Shown here piece by piece: positions 9,035-20,168 of a stretch of DNA of 64,000 nt. Position numbers and translations under genes: made by a program. How positions within the stretch are numbered: position 1 is the stretch's first letter; each line of letters starts with the position of its first letter. Location: positions 169,652 to 233,651 of the forward strand of contig NW_026251771.1 of NCBI RefSeq assembly GCF_025024155.1, in the 5' to 3' direction. The notes beneath the pieces are model-generated. The model ran no database searches and was not told the origin of the DNA. It saw only the letters and a list, made by a program, of their open reading frames with translations. The DNA comes from Gamsiella multidivaricata. Taxonomy: Eukaryota; Mortierellomycota; Mortierellomycetes; Mortierellales; Mortierellaceae.

Positions 9035-11578
9035 CCTTTAAACAAAGGCTTGGAGATATGTCGTCTGCTGGCGGATCGTCTCAGAAATCAACTGTCACTC
9101 CCTTGAAACAGCTTCTAGCAGTCGATACCCGGTTCCTGGATGCGGATGCGGAGATGAAAAAGATGTTTGGCGCCCGAGTTGTCAACTCTGAGATCAAGGA
9201 TCGCCGATACGCCAAGGTCACGAAGAAGGCGCTGCTGGCTCAGCCCAGAAATACTTGGCCTGTTCGCAAGGCTTCAGGCCTGAGCATGGAGATCGTTGAG
9301 ATGGACGAGAAGGAGAACGTGACAACCTTCAAAATTGTACACTCGGAGTACTATCAACGGACACAGCTCAAGTTCTTGGCTGCCGTCGCGTCCTATGGTA
9401 ACCAATAATGAGATGGATTCGCATTCGCTCTTTTTGTCTTTGATCTGCTGGATGACTTGGGCTGATGCGTGTTGCTAATGCTCTCTTTTAGATCCCGGGA
9501 ATTTGGTGGCGCTTCTTCGGGAGAGTCCGTTTCATATCGATAGTTTATTGCAGCTTTCTGAAGTCAGCAAGCACAATGGCGATAACAGTCTTGCGGGCGA
9601 ATTTATTGGTAAGGATATCACTGCTTGGCTCATCTACGACATTACAACCGTCTTTGAAACTGATATCCCGATATACACTTATGTTGTTGTGCATGTTATA
9701 GAGCAAGCTCTTTATGCCTTTGAAAAGAGCTTCCACAGTTTGTTCAACATTGCCTCTGGCGCTGTGCGCTTGAACTTTATGGAGGTTGAGAATCGATCTT
9801 TCTTCCTCGCCATTCATCGACACATCCAGTTCCTGGGCCGACGAGGCTGCTGGAGAACAGCGTTTGAGTTCAACAGGTTGTTGCTCAGCCTGGATCCCAA
9901 GAATGACCCATTGGGTGCCTTACTCTCGATTGACTTTTACGCTCTGAAGGCGCAGGAATACGTCTATCTCACAAAACTGTACGAACGCATGGAGGTGGAT
10001 CATGGACTGAACCGCATGCCCAACTTTCTGTACTCAATTGCGATGGCCTACTTTCACCTGGAGACAGCCCAGGGCGACAACAAACACGAGCAGAGCTCAA
10101 GGATGCTGCAGAGGGCCATCCTCATGTTCCCAACCGCGGTCCCACTATTGGCGGAGCAGGGCAACTTTAGCGTAGATAACGAGATAGCAGGCGAGGCAGC
10201 ATTTTACCCGGCAGCAGAGTAAGCGGACAAAACTCTCTTTGTATTCTCAGATATGGCGGGAGAGAGAGAGAGAGAGAGGGGGGGGGTTATTATTGTCGTC
10301 AGCCTGCTAACGTATGTGTCCGTTGTTCTTTTGACTATCTGCATAGTCTCCCTAAAGTCCTCGATCTCTATGTGCATCTCTTTGTGTTGAGGAACTTTGC
10401 ATTGTGGAAGGAACCAGAGGTAAGAGGCCATAGATTTTGTCTTGTACTATACTGGACATATTGAAGTCCAATGTGGGGGGTTCTTACTCGTACGAGACTA
10501 ACAACCGTCAAATCCTTTCAAACGATAGGTCATTGCGTGGCTCAAGTCGAATGTGCAGGTGTGTGTTCAGTCGCGATTCAAGAACCAGAGCGATTCGGAC
10601 GTCAAGGATGCCAAGGCCCTCCTTACAGAATTCACGAGTGCCGCTGCTTCAAAGAGTCCCGTTTTGAGCTATGGACCCGACGGAACGCTAGAGTCCGATG
10701 ATTATTCATCCTCATCAATGGAATCCAACAAAGTCTCGCTTAGAGTATGTCGCCATGTCCTTGTCTCGGAATATAACTCTTTGGCTCGGTTCTTGCCTCA
10801 GGAGATTGTCACGGCGACAATGCATATGCACGATCCTTTGCCTCCTCCAGGATCCCGGAATGTGTATGAGGAGCGGTTTGAAGCCCAGAGGGGTGCAGGT
10901 GGATTGTTTGGCGAGGCCCGGGATGCGGCACAGAGTGTCCTGGAAGAAGTGGTCCGCAGACTTCGAGCAGGCGGTTTGGGTGGTCTTGGTGGTGGTGGCG
11001 GCGCTGGTGGCGCTGGTGGCGCTGAGGCGGGAGAGTTACAGGAGGCTCAATTGAGACAGATCGCGGAGGCAGTTCAGATGCTAAGGCAGGGGCATGCACC
11101 GCCTGGTGCCTTGCCAGGTGCCTTGCCGGGCGCCTTTCCTGGCCAGCGGGCACCGGCACCGGCAGGCGATCGTCCTGAAGGTATAGCAGCGATGGCTGCT
11201 GCTGGTGGGCCAGACGGCGCAGAAGGGCAGCATGGGGCAGCACTGGGAGCTGAGGTGGAGGAGAGTCTGGCGGTGGAGACGGCAGGAAATGCATCGATGT
11301 TCCAGTCGTTGAGTGATATGATGCGTCTGCTTGGATTTGGAGCCAGAGGTGGAGCTGGAGCCGAAGGCGCTGATGCAGCAGATGGTGGGGATGGTCGAGC
11401 GCTGACTCAGGAAGAGCAGGATGAACTCATGGCTGCGGTTGTGAACAATTTTCCATATCCTGATGGTGCGGAGGAGGGTGAAGGAGAAGAGGAGGACTAC
11501 ACGGACGAGGAGGATCAACCCTTTGGATCGGACGGAGACGATGGCTGGGAGCCCTATGATCCTGCAGCATATGAATAG
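8203..11578 (+). CDS. RQC1: RQC1/TCF25, ribosome quality control complex subunit
   Basis: Rqc1/TCF25-family proteins act with Ltn1 and Cdc48 on stalled 60S subunits carrying unfinished peptides. I resolve eight exons with consistent phase: 8203-8403, 8493-8552, 8655-8944, 9048-9397, 9492-9608, 9702-10218, 10347-10419 and 10529-11578, giving 885 residues. Visible features are an acidic N-terminus, a poly-Lys patch (exon 3), the conserved block beginning LLAVDTRFLDADAEMKKMFG, the helical core with HSLFNIASGAVRLNF and CWRTAFEFNRLLLSLDP, and the family LPPPG motif near 10845. After LPPPGSRN comes a Gly/Ala/Gln-rich disordered insert and a very acidic C-terminus. Intron 3 carries a 28-base T run just upstream of its acceptor. 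The acceptor of intron 2 is chosen at 8654 because it preserves frame. Confidence 0.93.
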
Positions 11579-11734
11579 ATTGAGCATTACATTTTGTGTT
11601 ACCGATAGAAAGTACAAAAAGCAATGGATGATGGATGATACTTACAGCGACAGACAAGATATCGACCTGGCTCGTTGTTTCTTTTATTGGAATGATGATG
11701 ATGATGTTGATGATGATGTTGATGATGATGATGT

Positions 11735-11793
<59 letters not shown>

Positions 11794-11923
11794 ATTTGCT
11801 AGGGGAGCGATACGAGACGCGATCTGGGATAACAAGTTATTCCCGATACATGGACCTCTCTGAAAGCAAGTGTATATGAGTGTGCAAGAAAGAGCGATGC
11901 TGCAGGATACGACATTGTGATGT
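11579..11923. repeat. convergent 3' region with (GAT)n microsatellite
   Basis: The gap between the convergent RQC1 and homeodomain genes holds a trinucleotide GAT/GAT-GTT array at about 11692-11791. It yields poly-Asp (plus) and poly-His (minus) frames that I do not regard as coding. It probably lies in a 3' UTR. Confidence 0.8.
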
Positions 11924-12414
11924 CTATGAGGTTGTTGTCATTGTCGTCGCGTTGCTGATATGAACTCCACCCATATTGGAACTGCCGGCGTTTGAATTCG
12001 CATTCGCATTCGCGGCCGTGTTCGCGTTCACGTTCACGTTAGCGCCCGCGCCTGAACCAGCAGCGGTCAAGCTCGAGGCTGTCGAGACCGCCTCCATCTC
12101 GACCTGCATCCTCGATCCTTTACCCTTCCTCACGATCAACACATTCTCAACGGGCGCATCCGTGCCCGCGACAGCGGCGGCGGCGGCTTCGACCAGGATC
12201 GGTTGCAGAATCCGTCGTCGGGCATTGATAAACCAGTTACTGATCTGGTTCATCGAGAGCTGAGTTGCATTCGACAGGCGCATCTTTTCTTCCTCGGTCG
12301 GATATGGGTGGATCGCGTTCTGGACCAGCCAGGATTTCAGAACGGAGGTCACGGATTTCGGGAGGTTCCCGCGGCGTTTGCGGTTCGGATCCAGTCCTCC
12401 GCTGGATTGGGATG

Positions 12415-12445
<31 letters not shown>

Positions 12446-14557
12446 CGCGCTTGGTGAAAGGTCTCTGGTGGTGCTGGTGGATGTCGCACTGATGGCGGCA
12501 GTGGCAGAGGTTTTGTGGTTATCGCTGTTGCTATTGTTGTTGCTGGAATGATAAGTGGATGAAGGTGCGTCTGCGGTATCGGTGCCAGCTGTATGCGCTG
12601 ATGATCCGGGGCTCACAAACGACGCTGGCTTCACTGGGACAGGCCGTGGGAGTGTATCTAGCGCATGTGGTGGTCTCGAAAACAGTTGCTGCTGGTACTG
12701 ATGCTGATGCTGGTGCTGGAGTTGTGGGTGGCTTTGATGCTTCGGGTGCTGGTGCGGAACAAATTCTGTCCTGCTAGGGGATGAGTGGATGGTCCTTTGG
12801 CTATTCGAGCGATGCAGTCCAGATACTTCAGGGTCATGTGGTGATGGTGGAAAGGGCGATCCTTGGTAGTGGGCGTCCCGAGATTGCGAATTCTGCTGCT
12901 GGTGCTGATGCTGTTTCGAATAACCCAATCCAGAAATAGAAGGCGGCTCCCGGGATCTTGGCGAAGACCCTGCAGAAGAGGATCCTGAGGAATGTATGCC
13001 CCCAGGCTTCAAAGTCGAAGATGGCAACAAACTATCCATGGAGGGTAACTTTGTAGAATTGGCTGATCCCTGTTCGTATCTAGATCCTGTTCTCGAGCTG
13101 CTCTGTCTTGAGTACTCTTCCATGGAGCGAGACGGGCACGTATCCTGGCTATAGTGGCGGCCGTGCTGGGATAGGTGAGGAGCCGACTGATGCTGATGAT
13201 GCTGATGCTGTGTCTGCTCATACGGATATTGAGGCGAAGGAAACATGTCCTGCGATGGTCGCATAGGCGATGGCGATAACGATGGAGACGGGGTGTGAGA
13301 GGTTGGTGAGTAGCCTGCTCCTCCTGCTCGTCTATCATGAATTCTCGGGTCCTCTAGATACTCTCCTCGATCAAAGTGGCTGGATGAGGACATGTCTTCA
13401 TACGTCGAGGGGACTTCAACCCCGGTCCGGAATCTGGAGGAATCACTTCTGCCAGTACTGCTAGCAATCTCAATAGAATGCTCGTATGGATGTAGACGGG
13501 TATAACTCCTCGTGCTCTGTATCAGAGGTAGACTCTTGGACAAGGCCAACGTCTGCTGCTGTTGAGGATGCAATGGTGGTAGCGAGGGGTTGTAGTGATG
13601 GTAATGGTGGTGGTAGTGGCTCACAGCCCCGGACTTTGTGATAGCCGCCAACTGACTGGCGGAAGATGAAGAGGACAACCGCTGCTCCTGCTCTTGTTCC
13701 TGTTCACGTTCTCTCCTCTCGAGATTGCGAGTGTACCGGACCAGTTCCCACCAGAGCAGACTGTTCTGCTGCAGCATCCTTTGGATCCGTTTACGGTGCA
13801 TGTCTACTCCCCTTGCTGGAGCCAGGGTCCTGGCGAGTGCGTCCATGGATGGCGAGGTGTTGGAGGAGTATGACGAAGGGAGCGACACTGTTGATGGCGA
13901 GGAAGAGATGAACGATGTCGAGGATGTCTCATTATCGGTGGTGGTGCTGTTGTTGTTGTTGTTGTTGTTGTTGCTATTGCTGTTATTGTTGTTGCTATTG
14001 TCATGGTTGTTGTGGTCCTCGGTATGCTTTAAAACACTCTCGGCATGAACCCCTATCCGAGACCTGCTCCTGGACATGTCCTCTAGCTCTTGTAGACCAC
14101 GTTCTTGATGGCTTTCATAACTACTGCTGTTAGTGGGATTTTTAGTTCGGCTCTCGTCGTCGTCGTCCTTGTCCTCGATAATAGTCGTGGTGCTGGCCTG
14201 CAAACGGACATAACCAGGATCGCTCTCGTCCATGTAGACCTCATCCACATCCATATGCGTGTCCTGTAAGGATGGGCCCAGGTGTCCATAGTCTTTGTAG
14301 TGTCCGTCAGCGACCCTGTCCTGTTCTTGTGGGTCCTGTTCTCCAGTTTTGGTATGCCTTTGGAGCTCTGTCCTTGTCTCTGTGCTTGAAGAGGAAGAGG
14401 AATTGGAATTGATCCTCAGGTGTGGAGTAGAGGGGAGGACATGGGCGGCGGGTATATCTGATGAGGCATTGTGTCTGATGGAAGAAGAGGTAGAAGAAGA
14501 AGAAGAAGGGGCGAGGTCGTTGAAGAGGACGATGGGGGTGAAGATCTTCTGGGCCAT
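11924..14557 (-). CDS. TALE-class homeodomain transcription factor, long disordered N-terminus
   Basis: A single-exon gene of about 877 residues from the ATG at 14557 (an ATG 11 codons upstream is also in frame). The DNA-binding domain is a TALE/KN homeodomain at roughly residues 724-786. It begins RKRRGNLPKSVTSVLKSWL and contains the extra-loop segment NAIHPYPTEEEK and recognition helix WFINARRR. The Pro-Tyr-Pro insertion and the Ile of WFINARRR are the TALE hallmarks. The rest is low complexity: poly-Asn tracts at both ends of the first and last thirds, poly-Gln/His segments, Ser-rich stretches and an Asn/Ala/Val repeat near the C-terminus. This composition suggests a phase-separating or activation region. 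Targets are unknown; fungal TALE proteins often control development or mating. The gene is convergent with RQC1. Confidence 0.88.
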
Positions 14558-15320
14558 CGGAGATATGACAAGGAAGGTGACAGGCGTCAATTACAAGAGG
14601 GCGTCGGTGTCAATGCCGGTGTTGATAGGATGCAGTGATGTACAGATAAGATGGAGAGAGAGCGGAGGAGGGGAAGGAAAGGAAGGAGCAGTGGGCCTGT
14701 GGACTGGCTGTGAGTGGGTGATCCAGAGGCAGACTAGTAGTATGAATACAGAGCGGAAGAAAAAAAGCGATTTTTTTATTTGACAGACCACTCCCCCCTT
14801 CCCCGAAACAGAAGGGAGTGAGGACCTCACCGGTGAGAGGAAAAAAATGCCTCACTTTCGATAGCACGATGTTAGAATTTTAGAATACCCCGGACTCAAT
14901 CTCATTTCTATACTCAATCCCATATCAAGGTGTCCATCTCCCAGGAAGACTTCATCGGCAATTGAGGCCATTGATTGGCTGGTTACCATGCAGCTTCAAT
15001 TTAATAATCCAAATATGATGATCTATGGCATCTGTCACACCTTGTCAACCCTGACCTGTCTAGTCTAATCGACATCCCATTGATATGTAACAACCTTGCC
15101 GGTTTCAATGCTGTCCAGTAGACTAGTGCTGTTCGTCTTGCTATGTTGCTCTGCTTGAACAGCTGCAACCAATATCTTTATTCTGGGGTGTCATGGGGGA
15201 TTTCGTGTCAAAGAGGAGAGAGAGAGAAAGAAAAGAAACGAAGAAATGAGGGAACAATAACAAAACAATTCTAATAGTGCGTACATTCGTTTTTTTTTTC
15301 TTGATTGGTTTACTTGTTTC
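14558..15320. other. intergenic: homeodomain gene promoter and NDUFS8 3' region
   Basis: No gene is seen. The stretch includes the leader and promoter of the homeodomain gene and the 3' UTR of NDUFS8, with A/T runs near 15288-15300. Confidence 0.5.
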
Positions 15321-16712
15321 TTAACGGTAAAGGTGGTCAGCCTCGAGGTTACGCGCCAACTCGACCTCCCACTTGTCACCGTTCGCCAACAGCTTTTCCT
15401 TGTTGTACAAAAGCTCCTCGTGTGTTTCCGTCGCATACTCGTAATTGGGTCCCTCCACGATTGCATCGACAGGGCAGGCCTCTTGACAGAAACCGCAGTA
15501 GATGCACTTGGTCATGTCGATATCGTAACGCGTCGTGCGGCGAGATCCGTCCTCACGAGGCTCAGCCTCGATAGTAATGGCCTGAGCAGGGCAGATGGCC
15601 TCACAAAGCTTGCAGGCAATGCAGCGCTCCTCTCCTACAAACGGACAACACGACAGATTAAAAAAGCCATTTACCGTTAGATCATTACTCAAATCTTTTT
15701 TGTCTGCCGGTATGCAGCGCTGAAATTGCACTGGCATTACAGCTGTAGACTGTCATCTCCTAATGTCTGTCAGATGGCGCAATAGGTGATCCTGGATGTC
15801 GAATCTAGTGTTGTTGTATCCAGCTCCATGCATTGACGGCATCATTGTACTAACTTTCTACAAGTCCTGCTTCCCGATTATGAATGGTCGCACTTTCCAA
15901 TCATATTCTCCCACTTCGATAGATGTTCCTACATCCTTGCGCCTATTCAATCCTGGTCCTGTTATTCGCGCTAGAATCGCGCTAATCCTGGCGTATAAAT
16001 CAAAGTTCACATAACATGTTCATCATTAACGTACCTGAAGGATAACGTCTCAATGCGTGCTCGCCTCGGAAACGTGGGGACAGGGCGCCCTTCTCGAACG
16101 GATACATAAGTGTGTAAGGCGGTCTGAAGAAAGACTCCAAGACAACCCACATGCCACGGACCAGCTCGGTCAAGAGCAATGATTGTGAGGCCTTGTCCAG
16201 GGTCGAAGGTCCCTGTCCGGGGATGAAGCGGGTCGACGAATCGTCCTCAGGGAACTTTTCGCGATTAGCGCGGTAATCGTTTGTATTCTGGGCCTGAAAC
16301 CTAGAGGAGACATGGAAGGAACGAGCCATGGCGGGAGTAAAGACGCGTGTCTGGACTAAAAAAATAAAAAGAAGTCGATACAGTTGCGGGAGACGGAGTG
16401 GCAGAGTCGGTTAGCGTATTTGTGACATGCGAGTGAAAAGGACGCGGATCATATATGCTGCCGCTCCAAATACTGGTGGCTAGTCCAAGTAAGATTATTG
16501 AAAGTATATCTTTAAGAGTAGTCGCTAGTTCCACGTTCCAGTAATATACATCGTATTGTCGGCGCCCATGTCCATGTGTTGATGGGTGTCGTGATTCGGA
16601 TCCGAATGCATAAACATATGTGTCCCAGGTTCCGGATGTGTATGAGTAGCATGCAGGGAGTTGATCCCTTACCCCTTGGCACAGCAGCTGCCCTGATAAC
16701 GTTGCGGAGCAT
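15321..16712 (-). CDS. NDUFS8: NADH:ubiquinone oxidoreductase 23-kDa (TYKY) iron-sulfur subunit
   Basis: This complex I matrix-arm subunit carries clusters N6a and N6b, which pass electrons toward ubiquinone. Three exons on minus: 16712-16673, 16355-16035 and 15634-15321, giving 224 residues, the usual family length. The first exon encodes the start of an Arg-rich mitochondrial presequence ([13 protein letters not shown]). Both 4Fe-4S ligand motifs are present: [12 protein letters not shown] and [12 protein letters not shown], each followed by a typical A(I/V)-type segment. The central exon shows the conserved [15 protein letters not shown] and [14 protein letters not shown] start at the in-frame ATG within exon 2 (at 16329) would truncate the presequence, so the upstream exon is preferred; its donor (GGTAAG) and phase both fit. 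Confidence 0.96.
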
Positions 16713-16810
16713 GGTGATGGCGGATGAGTGGAGAGGGGAGGAGGTGGTGTAGTTGTGGGATGACGAAGATGACAATTGTGTCGGGCGGGCGGGCGATCGA
16801 TCGAGCTCGG

Positions 16811-16870
16811 ATCCGAAAAGGAATCAAGTGGACGTCACTTTTCGGATAGGCGACTCAAATTCTCTGATTG
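16811..16870. promoter_or_regulatory. CRE-containing inverted repeat and CCAAT box upstream of NDUFS8
   Basis: A perfect 10-bp inverted repeat (ATCCGAAAAG at 16811-16820, CTTTTCGGAT at 16838-16847) encloses GACGTCA, a CRE/ATF-type half-palindrome. A CCAAT box in inverse orientation (ATTGG within GATTGGCC) follows at about 16863-16870. They lie 100-160 bases upstream of the NDUFS8 start. CCAAT (Hap complex) control of respiratory genes is established in fungi; use here is inferred. Confidence 0.45.
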
Positions 16871-17056
16871 GCCAAACATTTGTATGGAAATAGCGAAGCG
16901 TATCCAGGCACAAGTCCATTAACGTCCATCATGCATCTTTCGTACTCTTTTTTCTTCCTTAACACACAACCCTTCATAGATAGTTTTTTTATCTCACACT
17001 TTCCAGAGTCAATCCCCTTTCGTACCCTCATTCTTCCCTCACTGTCATTCCTCGAA

Positions 17057-18010
17057 ATAAGCATTGATGGCCTGTGGCCTTTTCTAAGAAAAAAAGGATA
17101 TAAACCCAACCTCCCCAGTTCCACTGATCACAATCCCGCGATTCGAGTCGATATCCTTGGGTATTTTTTGTGTCAGCGTTCGCTACGCTTATTCCTCGCA
17201 TTTTGTGGACGATGCGCACCGCATTGTCAAGCGAGAAACACTGAAGTTTGAGACCCAGACGAACTTGGTTCTTTACCTGAAGGGCCTTCCTTCAGAAGAA
17301 AAAAAAATCAGCCATACCCGTCGACAGGCGATTCGCGCGACGGCCTTGAAGCGGGCTCAAGGCAGTGTTATTCAGCTGGAGAACCGCGTGGAAAAGAAGC
17401 TACACGTGTGGAAACAGTAGTTCTTTACCATGTAGAGAAACCTGTCAAAGGCTTTCTCTTGGACGCTAGAGACGCGACAGGCACCTTCGGCAGAAGGAGT
17501 GGTTTGTGGAAGAGTATCAGACCGAGGCGGATCTCAAGATCGGCCGGGACTTCATGCCCGACAATACTGTCCTGTTACGGGACAGTGACATTCTCATTCA
17601 CGCAAAGATCTCGACTGTTGTAACAGGTCTACAACTGTGCGGCGACCGATCCCGAAAGATCAATTTTTCATTTACGATGCTCTAGTCATTCTAGCGGCAC
17701 TAAGGATCAATAGGACTCAGATCACAGTCCTGGGCATGGTATCCAAGAATGACTACAACACCAGCGTTTCCTCACTGAGATGTGCCACCAACTTTAGCAT
17801 TATCAATCATTTAGATGGTAATGGTAACGTTCCCTGACAGACTGGTAGCCGCTTGCGTCACTTATGCAGCCTTGTTCTGATCTCTTTTTTTTAAGATGCT
17901 GCATCGATAATTCAGCAGTATCTATCTCACAGTCTGGTCGTTGTTAAGAATGCAATGTCAGCAACGTCGTTCGTGGGCATTTGCTTCACCAAAAGCGGCC
18001 TTTATGTCTT
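17057..18010 (+). pseudogene. degenerate XPG/FEN1-like (PIN-fold) nuclease
   Basis: Stacked reading-frame fragments look like an XPG-family nuclease broken by frameshifts and stops. The N-terminal piece GLWPFLRKKGYKPNLP begins with ATA AGC where an ATG GGC start would be expected. A one-base shift near 17179 then leads into VRYAYSSHFVDDAHRIV and ETQTNLVLYLKGLPSEEKK. A stop at about 17418 ends that frame. A further frame carries an XPG-I-like segment EEYQTEADLKIGRDF with the acidic E..EAD residues. Another carries DALVILAALRINRTQITVLGMVSKNDYN, like the helix-hairpin side of the fold (split here by an in-frame break upstream). Later remnants run toward 18000 or beyond. No single frame or plausible splice pattern joins these, so I call it a pseudogene. 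The family assignment is by motif only. Confidence 0.65.
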
Positions 18011-18426
18011 TAGCCTGTAGATAAGAATGGGGTGTATCCTTGGGAGCAAGCTGCAAAGTCGCAGACAGAGAATATCGGCAGCACCAGCAGCACAAGCATA
18101 GTTCCTGCCTCTGCAGGACTAGAAGGCGGCAGAAGGCGCAAGCGAACAGCATTTGTGGGGCTGCTCACCGGTCCTGTGACGTTTATGAGCTGAGATTTCG
18201 ATCGTGTGCAATTAAAGAAAGGATTGGAATTTAGTGGCGATGAAGGACTGCCAAATATATAATGAGAAAACAATAACAAAGCATGGCAAAAAAAAAAAAA
18301 AAAAAAAAAAGGGAAAAGTAGCAGGAACTCTTTTCTACTACACACCTCTCAGCCTATTGATCGTCTTGCCCTGCATTGCTGCATCCCTTCATCCTCCCCC
18401 GCACGCATACCACCAATCAGTACACA

Positions 18427-19752
18427 ATGCTCGACATCAAGCAGGTATGACATACAACTATTGTCCCCTGTTCCTGCCCTTTATTTGCAACCCATACAGG
18501 TTTCCACTCTCTATCTCTAAAATACCTGCTATGCAGATGTATTAGCTATGTTCAACAACCTACTTGGTATCTGTGGATACTAAGATGGATTTCGATTACC
18601 TCAATGAATGCTCTTTCTACCTCTCTACCAAGCTCAGCCCTGTGCAACTGATTGTACGAAACGCTAATTGCCTTCTAATTGCTTCGATCACTAATAGGCT
18701 GACAAGGCTGTTAAGGCCCTCCTCGGATATGTTGAGAAGAAGGGACAGGCCAAGAGCCAACTCATGGAGGAGGACCAGCATGTCTGGTTGATTATCGCCA
18801 CCAAGAAGTTTTCCGACGAGAGTAAAGCAAAGCCCCATCGAATGTAACGACAACATTATTTACAGGAGCATCTCTGGAACGACTTCAAAAGAAAAAAAAA
18901 GAGAAAGAACACAATGACTTATTAGGCTCTCTTTGTCTTCTTTCTTTTGTTCTTCCCTCTTGGCATTATGCTGCTTGTTTTCATCCGTACCATCAGCCCA
19001 CTTAAGCACTCGATCGCTGCACCAGATGCGGAGGTCTGTCTGTTCGTCAAGGATCCTCAGAAGGACTACAAGCGCTTGCTTGAGGAAAAGAATGTCAAGG
19101 GCGTCAGCAGAGTCATTGGCGTCTCAAAGCTTCGTGCCAAGTATAAGCCTTATGAGGCCAAGCGCCAATTGTGCGCCTCGTACGGAATGTTCTTGGCAGA
19201 TGCTCGCGTCGTCACAGTCCTGCCCAAATTGCTCGGCAAGACCTTCTTCCTCAAGAAGAAGCAGCCCATTCCTGTGGACATGACCAAGGGCGACCTCAAG
19301 AAGGAGATTGCAAGAGCTATCGGATCAACGTACATGCACCTCACCTCTGGAACATGCACGTATGTATTCCCTTTCTTGAACGACCCGACATGCAAATCCC
19401 TGGCGGTTAACTTTTATTTTGACTGGGTTGCGCTAACATTGTTGTTCAATTTTCAAATCGTATTAGTGCTATCAAAATTGGATTGACGAGTCAGAGCGCG
19501 GCCGAGATCACTGCTAATATTGAGACCGCCATCCCTCATATCATCGAAAAGATTCCTCGTAAATGGAAGAACGTTCAGGCTATCAACTTGAAGACAAACG
19601 ACTCAATCGCTCTCCCTATCTACAATTCATTGCCAGACGAGGGCACCACCCGCATCGTTGTCCCAGGAAAGAAAAACGCGTCAGTAGTGGATGTGGATGA
19701 GGAGGATGAGGATGAGGACGAGGAAGAAGATGAGGACGAGGACGAGGAGTAA
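18427..19752 (+). CDS. ribosomal L1-domain nucleolar protein (RSL1D1/Utp30/Cic1 family)
   Basis: Four exons with consistent phase: 18427-18444, 18698-18843, 18997-19359 and 19466-19752, giving 270 residues. The family joins ribosome assembly in the nucleolus through an L1-type RNA-binding fold. Visible hallmarks are the N-terminal helix ADKAVKALLGYVEKK, the block beginning PLKHSIAAPDAEVCLFVKD, the segment YGMFLADARVVTVLPKLLGK, and FFLKKKQPIPVDM. An Asp/Glu-only C-terminal tail follows. The first exon codes only six residues, MLDIKQ. The layout matches human RSL1D1; yeast has two relatives (Utp30, Cic1), and I cannot tell which is orthologous. Intron 1 (253 nt) is longer than average for this window; I saw no snoRNA boxes in it. 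Confidence 0.9.
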
Positions 19753-20168
19753 AAGTTTACGTTTTTTTTTTCCAATCCCTGTCACCGACTCTATGCAACG
19801 CATGATTTTCCTTTTCTTGCATTCTTCACTCCACGCATTGTTACAATATTGTATATCTCTTTTTTTTTTTTTGTCCAAGAAAAAAAGAAGGGGAAAGGGG
19901 AGAACAGGTGCGGTGCAGTACGGTGGATGCATTTGTGTCAAGTCGTTTTTTTCTTTTTTGCATTTTAATAAACATATCAATCTCATCGGCATCTTCAAAT
20001 TTTCCATCCACATGAACTGAAATGACTTGCTTATTTTGCATTATTATAGTCGCGTCGTGAATGGATGATAGTCATGCTCTTTGATCTGTGCAGTTTACTG
20101 GCCGGGCACCCATCGTTCCTGCTTTTTTTTTTTTTTTTTTTAATGTATTTGATACATGAGTGTCTAGC
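19753..20168. other. convergent 3' region with T runs
   Basis: The region separates the convergent L1-domain and PX genes. T runs at about 19760, 19859-19872 and 20124-20141 and an AATAAA-like AATAAAC near 19967 fit two 3' UTRs. No gene is seen. Confidence 0.5.

Noticed and set aside
11599..11835. Poly-His/poly-Asp frames
   Set aside because: Products of the GAT microsatellite.
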